NCBI GenBank assembly: GCA_023525975.1
Contig: CM042030.1
Coordinates: 33,908,350-33,972,349 of the forward strand
Length of the DNA: 64,000 bases
Reading direction: 5' to 3'
Source: Smallanthus sonchifolius
Taxonomy: Eukaryota > Streptophyta > Magnoliopsida > Asterales > Asteraceae
Part shown: in pieces, positions 1-10,257 of the stretch
Layout of the letters: every line of letters begins with the position of its first letter
Numbering within the stretch: position 1 is the first letter of the stretch
Notes under the pieces: model-generated
The model's input: the letters and a program-made list of their open reading frames with translations, nothing else
Database searches by the model: none
Told to the model about the DNA's origin: nothing
Position numbers and translations under genes: made by a program

Positions 1-80
1 CTTAACAAGTACACAAGAAGCAATTCATGCATACTTGTTAAGTACGCAAGAGGAAATTCCTGCGTACTTGCTAAGTACGC
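1..80 (+). promoter_or_regulatory. Leader palindrome array of C1
   Basis: Two 19-bp dyads lie at 29-47 and 62-80 (GCGTACTTGCTAAGTACGC in the second). The end of a third is at 1-14. Spacing is 33 bp. They sit in the leader upstream of the ATG, not next to a TATA box, and are the same motif as in the C1 LTR. A role as protein-binding sites or RNA hairpins is inference. Confidence 0.6.
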
Positions 81-212
81 TGGACCAACACTTGGGAAAA
101 ATTCTAAGTCTGAAATTTTAGTTCAAAGAGTAACTGCTATACTGAGTCATGTTTATCCATTTCCAATGACACGTGTTGTTCTGATTATGTTTTCTATGTG
201 TTTTTGCAGATC

Positions 213-3200
213 ATGGCTCGGGCGTTTACTAACGAATTCAACCTGTTAGCTAACACTGAACCAGAATGGAAGGGTGCAGCACTGCAGTATAGAGAAATAG
301 TTGATTTCTTGAACCGTTCAAGAATCAGCTACGCTATTTCTGCTGACCCGATCGTGTCAAGACCCTATCTGGAGTAGTTTTGGGAGACTACGGTTGCTGG
401 TCATGCTATTGCTTTCTCTGAAGATACTATTAGAAGGGTCCTTCAATTCAGAGATCTCTCGACCAACCCGACAGCCTATCCAGACTACTTTGTGGACGGC
501 TGTTGGAGGCAAAGAATGGGATATTTCGGGGCGAGAGACTATGCTTCATATCAGAAGATGTGGGTGCTAGACCAATGGAGATACTTCGCCCACGTCATGA
601 TCATGTGCATCTCATCAAGGAAAGCTGGAAAAGATGCCATGGGTCATGACCTTGCAGCAGCCATGGTGGGCCTATCTCTCAATAAGGGCTACAACTTCTC
701 CCGCTACATATTCAAAGCCATCAATGACCAGATCAACACGGCGGAGAGGTTTAGGGTCTTATTATACCCTAGGTTTGTGCAACTATTGATTAATGACGCG
801 TTGCCAAACCTACCTGCTATAGGGGAGAGACTGCAAGTGAAAAAGGTGGACAAAAGAGTGTTCGCATAATTCTTAAAGCCATGCAGTGTAGAACCTACCC
901 CTGTGTATACAGAACTCTTTGGCCACCTCATCAATGAAGCATATGTGGCACCAGGTGACTGGAGATGGTATAGTCACGATTCGGAGCCTGAATTGAGTGA
1001 ACACTCCGATGAACAACAGCAACAACAACAAGAGGAAGTGGACAGTGATGATGGATCGTCTGATGATGGAGACGAAGAAGGAGGAAATGATGGTGCTGAG
1101 GGATCCGACTCAGAAGAGACTGAGTCAGATTCTTCTGATTCCGATGATGAACCATCGCAGGTACACCCAAGGAGAACGGCAAAGGTAACCCTACCTGAGT
1201 TGTCATCCAAGAGAAAGCGACAGTCTTCTATTAGCGAATACGAGCCAGACTCTGACTCTGACGCTGCTACACAGAGACAAAGACGCGAAAGCATTAACAA
1301 AAACAGGGGCGATAGGCAATAACTTTCTATCCCTAGTGAGGTGGAGGCTCAGCAGCAAGTACATGTTTCAGCTGCGAGTTCTGATTCAGCCTCCACCCCA
1401 CCTTTACAGCAACTATATCGTAGGAGGAGGAGGCCACATGTGCAACTTGACGTAGCCGTCACTTCAATCATAGAGGAGATTCATGTGATAGTGACCCTCC
1501 CTACCACAACTGCTCAGGTGGCGGTGACTACTCCAATTCTCACGGAGTCAGTCACCATCACCCCTACCATAACTCCTACAAACCTCATCACATCCTCAAT
1601 CCCAACCACCACCATTGAGCCTTTAAGTCAACCCTATAATTATGAAGATTTCACACAGGGGTTTGACTTCGATACCATATTCTCCTCCCCTATTCGATTC
1701 GCCGAGGCGTCATCATCCAGACATCCTGATCCGAAAGATGCAAGGATAGATGTTCTGGAAACCCAAGTTGCTGGATTACTGGAGACTATTAGGAAATCGA
1801 AGGAGGAGTCTGACGCTCAACAAGCACAGATTAATTCTTTGGTAGACGAAGTTAGAATCCTATGTAGCCAGAGAACGGGGATTGATAAAAGACTGAAGAA
1901 CGTCATGGCCTAGAACGAGCTCCTAATCAAGACAAATGAAATGATTCTGCATCACGGGTCGTCCTTGGAGCTGAGGTTTGATACTCAAAGGAAAGAGCAT
2001 GAGCTGATGGTCAAACTGATTACTGATCTAACCAAGAAGCTTGATGCTCAAGGGGAGAAGGAGAAGGAGAAAGAGAAGGAGAAATCTACTGGTGATGAGG
2101 CTTGTCATCCTGTTGACTTGACAAAGGATGACGACAAAGACAAGGATCCCAAAGCCGGTCCTAGTGGAGGTGAGCACCAAGCTTTAGCAATCGTGCCCAT
2201 CTCTGCTATTACAATGGATCAGGGGGAGTCTACTCATCAAGAGGGTGGTGATACCTCTGGTGGTGGTGGTGAGAAAGGAAAGTCAGCGACTGACGTACTT
2301 AAGGACTTATCTGATGATGAGATCCTATACCTAGAGCCTGACTATTCCAAGGAAGCACAGATCGATGCTCTCTTTAATCTAGACGAAGGAGAGATCGACT
2401 CTGGTGACGATTGGGATGATGATGATGAGAATGTTGTAATTGAAATTCCCAAGGGTGACGGGGAAGGAGAGTATGAGTTAGAAGATGGAGAGATCTTTGA
2501 ATTTCCATCCTTCAAAGCTCCGCTCGACACAGGTTCAGTCGAGCATGCTAGTAATGTGTAAGCCTCGACTGAAGCCTCCCCAGTTGACCCTACACCTGTG
2601 GACCCAGAGGCACCGAAAGAAAAAGATATGTCTTCTACTTCATCAAAGGGTCCAGCTCCTGTGTGGCAAAAGATGTCTATAATAGACAAACGAGGAGCAA
2701 CAGGGATGATCTTGGCTGTAAGATTCGAGGAGGATAAGCAGCTGTTTGCAATCAAAAGATTTAGCGGGGTTCAATACTTGAAACCCACCAGTGAAGGGTT
2801 CAACTCCTTACCCAAATACGACCTTGTGAACCTAGCAAACCGAGAGCTGCTGGGTCATTCTAATCATGTAGTGGCGATGGGTTTGTGGGTGGTTCTGCAG
2901 CGGGAGCAAGATCTGGGAAATTCAAGATGTTCAAGCCTTAAGTGCCCAAGAGATTCAAGGATTAGCACACTAGACATCCTGTGACTAAGAAGCACTTAAA
3001 GAAATTGGTATACAAGCCAGTGCGATGTGAAACTAAGATTCCCCTGAGCAAGTTATCTCAGGATATTCTTGGTGACATGTGGTACTGGTACGTAGATCCA
3101 AAGACGGGCGAGGCTGTGATCATGGGTAAGGTACGTTCAGAGAGTGGGAACATAGTGACAAAGGAACTGATCAGAATCTTTGATGAAGTCTGCTTCATCA

Positions 3201-3352
3201 ACTTTTCTGTGAAAGATCTGAAGGCACTAGCAGACAGGTATTGTGTGTACACTGATGAATGGACAAAGCTCCTTGCTTCTAAATATGACATGGTGATTAA
3301 GTTCTGCCTTGAATACAAGAAGAAGATGGAAGCTAAAGATCAAGTGCTGTGA
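213..3352 (+). pseudogene. Gag-like ORF of family C, decayed
   Basis: An ATG at 213 opens a frame that can be followed for about 1,000 codons through in-frame stops near 375, 867, 1320, 1911 and 2559, then a frameshift near 2940-2980, to a stop at 3350-3352. The N-terminal third is globular (Trp/Tyr rich, with a segment like YPRFVQLLINDALPNL). Next come a Gln run, an acidic Ser/Asp/Glu-rich region (about 970-1320), a Thr/Pro-rich region, a predicted coiled coil (about 1740-2100), another acidic region, and a Lys-rich C-terminus. I see no zinc knuckle or enzyme motif. Similar ORFs are common in Asteraceae repeats (memory, not checked). The start is chosen because the minus-strand copy shares this frame and an AG acceptor-like TTTTTGCAG lies just upstream. 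Function is unknown; gag-like is inferred from position. Confidence 0.6.
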
Positions 3353-3397
3353 AGACTGAAGAATGAAGACCGAAGACGATGATAATCCAGAGCTGTT

Positions 3398-3411
3398 GTC
3401 AAGGGGGAGTT
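3398..3411 (+). other. Polypurine tract of C1
   Basis: GTCAAGGGGGAGT lies directly before the 3' LTR (TGTTGAAGC at 3412). The same tract precedes the 3' LTRs of B (minus strand) and D. It is the expected plus-strand primer of LTR elements. Confidence 0.8.
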
Positions 3412-3952
3412 TGTTGAAGCACTTTCCTGTGACAAACACACAGGATAGAGTCTTATTTTGTATTCTCATGTTTGTAATTGTCTTTGTATGTAAGAGTCTT
3501 TATGTATTAGTTTATCGAGTTGTATTTACTTTTACATATTGAATGTTGCACTTTTCTCTAAGTGTTTTACGCACTTGTATGTGCGCAGGAGAAAGCTCCT
3601 GCGTACTTAGCAAGTATGCAAGAATACATTTGCGTACTTGTTAGGTCGGCAAGAGCATTTTGCCTTACGCACTTGCTAAGTGCGTAGGCATCAAGTCTTG
3701 TATAAATAGGATAGGTTGACAGAAGTTAAGTACGCAGACATAGGCAGTCACATTAGCAAATACAAAAATTGTAATCTCAGTACTTCTCTCTGTAACCTTC
3801 AAGTGTTTATAATAGAAAGAACGTTTAAAGTGATTCTCTTATTGGTTTACTTTGTGTTGTTTAACTCTCCACCTAGTCATGGGTATTCCGCACCCGGTCC
3901 GACTAGTAGACCCACTTGCATGTGACGATCCGCCACACCCAAGGGACCTACA
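3412..3952 (+). repeat. 3' LTR of C1
   Basis: It starts TGTTGAAGCA after the polypurine tract and ends GGGACCTACA. The same termini bound the 536-bp LTR pair of C2 at 53335-53870 and 56525-57060. It contains a palindrome array and a TATA box at 3701. Confidence 0.9.
3601..3709 (+). promoter_or_regulatory. LTR promoter of C1: phased palindromes plus TATA box
   Basis: Dyads are at 3601-3619, 3632-3650 (degraded) and 3667-3685 (ACGCACTTGCTAAGTGCGT), spaced 31 and 35 bp. TATAAATAG follows at 3701-3709, 15 bp after the last dyad. The C:G version of the fourth pair in the last dyad is compensated on both arms. Confidence 0.65.
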
Positions 3953-5709
3953 ATGTGTGTAAACTATATATATATTTTAATAAAGATTTTTACATAATTA
4001 GTTTTAAAAAGGGTTTTCACCAAAGACTAATCACACACACATCGGGCAGTGTACCCGTCGGATAGCAATATAGTAAAGGTAAGAACCGGATATCAATCTG
4101 TTGATACGGTGGAATGCAATAATAGACCGGAACTAAGATTCAATCAAGTGATAGTAAAAAGATATTTTGAAGAGTTTGTTTTACTTAACTAACATGCAAA
4201 TATATATACTAAGTTAAAATCACAAGTCAAACAATCAAGGAGAAAATATCACTTCGGTGTCGAATCCATCTAGAATACATTTAATACACTCATAGAAGCA
4301 TGGAAAATACACGAAACATAAATTGACTAAATTCTCGTCAAAGATATCTAATCAAATGACCATTCGGAAAGCTAGCATGAATTATACAAACCAACCACCT
4401 AAAGTCATACAATGTAGCTCACGTGTTTAACAATTATGTCAATGTTTATAAAGATTGAACTAGCTTCTGATTAAGGTACACTAATCCAACAACTAGTTGG
4501 AAATATAATATGAACAACACACTACCCACCTCAAGTTGATTAAATTAGACAACAATATGCACTTCTTCAACATACAATGTTCATACAAAGGTTATATAAA
4601 TTAGGAGGATGTATCAACAATTCCTAGATAAACATAAAACTAGGCATGAAACATCATAACAAACACTTTGTCTTTCCAAACATAAGCATAGGGATACACA
4701 TACAAATATAACTATTCATAAACAAAACTTCATTCACCATTCCTAGTCAAATGCCATAACCTAGTATAAATACATATACCAACCCATAAATATAAGCATA
4801 AACCACAAGTTTTTCAACATAATATGGTATACACAAATACAAGTCTTGTAAACAACTCAAAATACTCGAATATATAATTTCATCAAAGAATAATCATACG
4901 ATTGTCATAACATTAACATAATAATTGCCAATAATCCATGAATGTTGTCAAATGTATCTAAACTTCATCTAAACCAAAGTGAACAAGAGTTTTAGCTCAT
5001 CATGAGCACCAAAATTACAAATAAGCAGGGAAACATAGTGAGAAATATGATATGAAAACAAGAATCAAACCACTCTTCCAAGCCTAGATGTTGTTGTTGA
5101 TGTATGGTGATCCTCTTGATGTTGTATCCTCTCCAAGAAGATTGAAATGTGGATGGAACAAAGGGTTTACGAGCTGGAACAGTGGGTTTTTCTCTCTGGT
5201 TGCTGAATGTCTGGGTTAGAGTTTAAGTTCTGTTTAAATAGAACAGGGGAGGCACGACCGTGCCTGGTACAAAGGCACGGTCGTGTCTAGGTCTTGACAC
5301 GACCGTGTGACAGAGGGTTGACCGATCCGGAGCTTCCATCAGGTACCACTTATCGAGGACGTACGGTTGTTTAGACTCACGAGGTGACACGCGACCATGG
5401 GGGGCCAAGGCATGGTTGTGCCTTGGATTTTGGCTTGGCGAGGTCGTGCAAGATGTGGGCGCGACCATGCCTAGGGTTTGTAAGCTTGGTATGACCGTGC
5501 CAGATAGGGGCACGACCGTGCCTCCATCACAGAAACCCTAAAACTTCACTTTTTATTCTGGAATCTTCTTGTTTGTTCACCAAGCTTCACAAAAACCTAC
5601 AAAACAGGAAATGAAGCAAATAAGTGTCTAAACGTTGAATATAACTAAGAATTGATCGTTAAATGAGCGAAGTTTTGTGCCAAAAAGATGTGTAAATACT
5701 AACACATCA
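3953..5709 (-). repeat. LTR-like piece with GGCACGACCGTGCC palindromes
   Basis: No coding capacity is visible. On the minus strand the end near 5706 reads TGTGTTAGTATTTACACATC, like an LTR start, and the other end near 3954 reads TTTACACACA. GGCACGACCGTGCC-type repeats fill 5251-5522, and a TATA-like CTATTTAAACA (minus strand) lies at 5231-5241 just downstream. No clean target duplication is seen, perhaps because C1 abuts the left end. It lies inside the 5' LTR of A1. A solo gypsy LTR is likely but not proven. Confidence 0.45.
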
Positions 5710-5984
5710 ACTCACCAACTATTTTTAGTTGTCTTTGTTTTCATCATGTTTTAGGTGCTAATATTTCATAATCATGTTCGAGGTGCTTCACATAGGATTT
5801 GCAGACTTAGTTAAATAAGACAATTGAATTTTGTTGAAGTACTTTATTTCTTGTTTGTTTATGTTTGAAACAATTATTATGGAATTTGAATTAAATGAAA
5901 TATGAAACTTCAGTTTGATCATGTGTTTATGAACATTCTACGTGTCCCGCCGTGACGTATTCCGTTGTCGATTGGGGTGTGACA
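5710..5984 (+). repeat. 5' LTR remnant of A1
   Basis: The sequence matches the end of the A1 3' LTR (about 17160-17426), including the GACGTATTCCG block and the terminal GGGTGTGACA. Its upstream part is displaced by the insertions at 1-5709. Confidence 0.85.
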
Positions 5985-5987
5985 GAT

Positions 5988-5999
5988 TGGTATCAGAGC
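5988..5999 (+). other. Primer-binding site of A1 (tRNA-iMet)
   Basis: TGGTATCAGAGC lies 3 bases after the LTR end. It is an exact match to the usual plant initiator-Met tRNA primer site. Confidence 0.9.
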
Positions 6000-6670
6000 C
6001 ATGGTTATAGGGAATTAGGATATTAGAAACTAATGACCTAGTCTATAACCTTAGGACACCCCTTGTGTGATTATCTTACATGTCATCTTATGTATTATAT
6101 TGCATGATACAATACGTGTTATCTTATGTGCTATGTTATTTGATAACTTATATGTTTACAAAAATTGCTACTCATGTGATACCTTGATTGCCACATTACT
6201 TGATTAACCTACACGTTACCTATTTGATTACACTAGATGCTATCCTAAATATTACCATATCTTACACTTATTCTTATTTAAGTCCTTATACCCCTTCATC
6301 CTTATGCCTGGGGAATTATGTTATCATCATCATCACTTGTGGGAAATTTAAACCTTAGACCTTACTATTTAAGGGAAAGAAGGTGCTTGAACAGGTGAAG
6401 TTCACCTTTAATCCACAAGACACAATCCATAACGATTCCCATCATAACCATGGGTTCAAATAATAGTGTTAATGGTACATGATGGCTGGAAGAGTGGGTG
6501 TAGGCCCATGAAAGATTCTGACTAAGGAAAGATAGGGTACTTAAGTGTATCCCTTATGACCCACCTCTCTTTCCTGGGAATTCTCTTCATGGGTACACTA
6601 CTTATAGGTCAAGTGTTACTCCTAACATACTATTATGAGAAGGTATTATGACTAGTCAAATTTTAAGCTT
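6000..6670. other. A1 leader, non-coding
   Basis: It is homologous to 36800-37549 of A2, including the block with GGAAAGATAGGGTACTTAAG near 6525. No ORF or other signal is recognised. Confidence 0.5.
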
Positions 6671-7069
6671 GTGAAAACCTTTGTACTTAACATTAACCGT
6701 TTTATTATCACTTACCGATGCTATTGGACAAGGCAGACTATGGAACCTACCGGTGCTATTGGAGTTCCAACTGATGTCGCTCACCAATATGTGAGATCCA
6801 TAGAGTTTCTGAGGCAGATAATGGAGCATGGGATAAGGCACGACCTGCTAGGTCAACGGATAGATGGCCTATTGGGTAAAGTGCGGTACCATGAGGACCT
6901 AATTACAAATCTAGGTACCCAACTAGACATGATGGAAGGAGACAAGTAGATATTTGATGCTCGTAAGGAAATAGCTAGAGATGAGGCCCAGTTTGCAATA
7001 CGAGTAACCGTAACGATGTTCATCTTGGTGCTCATCTGCTTCCCGGTGGAAAGCTACCTGAGACGTTAG
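6671..7069 (+). pseudogene. Small ORF of family A with C-terminal membrane segment (broken)
   Basis: The frame runs from an ATG at 6671 to a stop at 7067-7069, with one in-frame stop at 6947-6949. It aligns with the A2 ORF from PTGAIGVPTDVAHQYVRS onward. The Pro-rich N-terminus of A2 is missing here and unrelated residues lead in. Visible parts are an amphipathic, probably coiled-coil middle (QIMEHGIRHDLLGQRIDGLL), then a hydrophobic stretch (VTMFILVLICFPV) and a short basic tail (ESYLRR). The layout suggests a tail-anchored membrane protein (inference). It is not gag or a known env. Function is unknown. Confidence 0.55.
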
Positions 7070-7742
7070 CCGAATTTTCTATTCTCGTTTTTTTATTATA
7101 TTAGTTTGAAACCGCTACTCTATGTTTGGAATAAGTGTTTGACATTTTATCATTCAATATTAAAATTTATCTTACAATTATCTTATGTGAATGCTATTAC
7201 TCACTGACTTAATATTGCAAGCATAAAATACACCTGTTACATTATCATTAAGATTACTCAAACATCGCGCCAGAATTGCTAGTTTTGAAAAGTACATTCC
7301 AAACCCCCCTGCTATTGAGTAGCACATTGAAAACCTTTGAAGAGGAGCTTTTCTAGAAGGCTTGAAACCCATATCCAGTACCGTATCCCAAGAACACTTA
7401 CACGAAAATTATGTAGCCTTTTAGCTCGTGCGATGGGAAAGAGGGGCAAAAGGAGGAGCAATCAATAAATTTCTACCATACGAAACTTTCTGGATGTGTC
7501 CCCGAAGATATATCATGTCCTCCTCTTGCTCGTCAATTTGAATCCCGTATCGACTTATACCTAGATATAACCATGTAGACAGACCTCCTCATCGTCTTGC
7601 ACCCTCGGTTATGTAAGAGCTTGCTAAACAATTTCAAGAAAATGAATCATTCCATATGTGCGTTGACCATTCGTATAAATATCGAAAAATTTAAAATTTT
7701 AAAACTCGACTGCCCACATTGTACATGAACGCCGAGCAACAC
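7070..7742. other. A1 body before the B insertion, non-coding
   Basis: It is homologous to 38096-38920 of A2. No gene is seen. The last five bases (AACAC, 7738-7742) are the target duplicated by B. Confidence 0.5.
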
Positions 7743-8160
7743 TGTAGGTCCCCTGGTGTTAGATCGATTGACGTATAGGAGATGAAACCAATCAACAGAG
7801 TGCGGAATCCTCTGTGATTAGCTTGAACAAGATGACTAGATATGATGAGAACAAACACAAGTATATAAAACTTTGTCTATTAGCATCAAACAACTGATTA
7901 CAAAGGGTTTTCTCTCAAGAACTTGTTCAGACCTCTTTTCTACAAGAACCCTAACAGCTATTTATACTCACAAACTCAGGTTGCGTACTTGCTAAGTACG
8001 CAGGACAAACTCTCCCTGCGTACTTGCTAAGTACGCATCCACTAAAACAACCGAAAACACACATGAACAAAGACTCGAATATACAACTCGATCAGATACA
8101 AACGACTCTCATAAACTACAAACAATCTTCAAGCTGCTTGTCACAAAACATGCTCCAACA
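7743..8160 (-). repeat. 3' LTR of B
   Basis: On the plus strand it reads TGTAGGTCCC to GCTCCAACA. On the minus strand it runs from TGTTGGAGCA to GGGACCTACA, the same termini as families C and D. It has the same length as the other LTR at 12940-13357. Confidence 0.92.
7958..8036 (-). promoter_or_regulatory. LTR promoter of B (3' LTR): palindromes and TATA box
   Basis: GCGTACTTGCTAAGTACGC occurs at 7983-8001 and 8018-8036, 35 bp apart. TATAAATAG (minus strand) is at 7958-7966, 16 bp downstream of the nearer dyad. Confidence 0.65.
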
Positions 8161-8176
8161 GACTCCCCCTTGACAA
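8161..8176 (-). other. Polypurine tract of B
   Basis: The minus strand reads TTGTCAAGGGGGAGTC directly before the 3' LTR. A second copy of the same tract lies nearby at about 8221-8235, a small local duplication. Confidence 0.85.
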
Positions 8177-10257
8177 CAGCTCTGAAGATGTTTGTCACAT
8201 GCTTCCAAATAAGCTCTAACAGACTCCCCCTTGACAACAGCTTCAGAAGTCTTCAGAAGTTGTCTTCAAGTCTGCTCACATCATGAAGTCCAGCCTGTAT
8301 CTGCAGTCCTTGCCTAGTATATCTGCACTTAATATCGAACAAGACATAAGAAAGAGAACTATTTGTCTATATTCAAGGATTCTCAAACACTTAATTTCCC
8401 AAGTCATAAAAATGTGAACTTCATGGAAGTTTTGAAACAAAATATATATATAATTTTTTAATAAATGAGAAAGAGATTAGAATATACAAGAAAATAACAA
8501 AGTTATTTACTGAAAGCTATTTACCAAGCAACTTCTTTTTGTTCAAGAGTCGCGAGAAAGGGAATCATACCAGATAGAAATTGAATGACACACACATTGA
8601 ACTAACTTCTATGGGTTCTAGTATCAATTTCAGCCTTAATCATGAAATGCAAACATTTAGATAATTCATTATATTTCATTATTTCAATATTAAATAGCAA
8701 TGATACTATAGACATCATAGAAAATGGGATCATATCATGAATTACCAAGGTGTTGCAATTTAAACCCCATAGCATATAATTTAAGTTGCCGATATTATAA
8801 GACTTGAAGCTAAAATCATGTTTAGTCCCTAATTTCGTGTGATTAAGGTACTTTTAGTAGATATCATCATGTTACCCACAATCTAAGTCTTTATCTATCC
8901 TCAAGACATGCTAGACTTCATTCAGACATTCAATCTTTACAGTGATGAAGCTGTTTTAGCACAGGAAAATATCCAAGTGGATAACACCTTAATATATGTA
9001 TTTTTTTATCTTTCAAATACTTTGCATTTGCAAATATTGACTCATGTTTTGATCACTTGATCAACACATTTATTTAGGTGAGATGAACACTCCAGGTCAT
9101 TGCGTAAACAAAGTAGAGGAGGTCATCTCTGAATTAAATTCCAATTCTATGCTTGTGGCATATGCATGAAATCAATCCAATTGTGCTAAAACTTCTCCAT
9201 GACGGTAATCTCATGAAATATCTAAGATTCATCACACAATCTATATCTGATAGAGCTCACCATAGATGTTAAACATACTTAGACGCGGGTTTACGTCACA
9301 GATGAATCATTTTAATTATATTTTCACACTACTCAAGCTATAAACACGCTTATAGCCTATCAACAATCCAAATTACACACCTTTATTCTATTTTTGTAAT
9401 TTTCTAAAACATCAGGTAATCATGAGACAATCATTTCTCATTTGTGCAGTCTTAGATGTCTAGATCAAAGTAAACTTCAATTAAACACTTAAACTACCAT
9501 TTCAGTCAAATCCTATGGTCTAGTGTGTCAAACAATCACCTGATGTACTATCATTTCCCCTAAAACTTCAAACGACCTTGATTTTTCAAAATTTTCTATA
9601 TATATGTATATATATACTTTTTTTATAGATTTTTGTTTTAAGATCTGTACAAAATAAAAAGAAATGTACAAAATAAAAGAAACTATACATGTGAAAGTAA
9701 ATTAAATTAAAAAGACCTTAAATGAAAGAAAAATTAAAAATAAACACTTCCATGAAAAACCATTTTTTTTTAACTTGGGCAAAATGTTCAAGATGAGATA
9801 GAAGATATCATCAGAAGTTACCAAAAACAGTGATATGTCAACACAATAAAAACTAAAACTTTATCACCTGAGTGGTAGACTCCCCCTGTCCAGATGACTC
9901 CCCTTGAACACTAGAACTAGGTACAACATCAAAAGCTTGATGCCCACTCACCTACTTCTTGTGTCAAGACTCATTGTCATCTTAGACTCATCTACTATGT
10001 GACCTCAAAATCCAGATACCTTCTTCAACTTCTCCCTCTAAGCATCAAGTCATTGAAATATCTCAACAACTCATTTAGTGCAATGGTTATGCCATGTCGC
10101 CATATCCAACTGATTTTCGACATTTTGTAGAAATGTGACATGCCTATTATGTGCCATGAAACAACCACTATTGACCTACATCAATTGAATGTTAATAAAT
10201 AAAAATTTCAGGTAATAGTTCTCTTTGGTTGACCCTGCACATACAACAACAAACACA
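8177..10257. other. Long non-coding 3' region of B
   Basis: There is no ORF of note over about 2.1 kb where pol would lie in an autonomous Copia element. Part of it (minus strand, about 8740-8830) resembles 35235-35300 of element D, so it seems to be a conserved non-coding part of this lineage. (TA)n-rich DNA lies near 9598-9620. Confidence 0.55.

Larger units (their letters stand above)
1..3952 (+). mobile_element. Non-autonomous Copia-like element C1 (3' part, 5' LTR outside window)
   Basis: The stretch runs from an untranslated leader (1-212) through a long decayed gag-like ORF (213-3352) to a polypurine tract and a 541-bp 3' LTR ending in CA at 3952. No protease, integrase, reverse transcriptase or RNase H is visible. 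A second copy lies on the minus strand at 53335-57060 with both LTRs, which fixes the boundaries. The tRNA-iMet-like primer site of that copy and the AAGGGGGAG polypurine tract are Copia-like. The element must have depended on enzymes from another element (inference). Confidence 0.8.

Noticed and set aside
974..1300. Minus-strand acidic Ser-rich frame opposite the C1 ORF
   Set aside because: It is a mirror of the acidic repeat region on the coding strand. The plus frame is the one shared with C2.
5223..5513. Minus-strand open frame of 96 codons
   Set aside because: It lies wholly in the GGCACGACCGTGCC repeat region of an LTR-like piece and has no domain.
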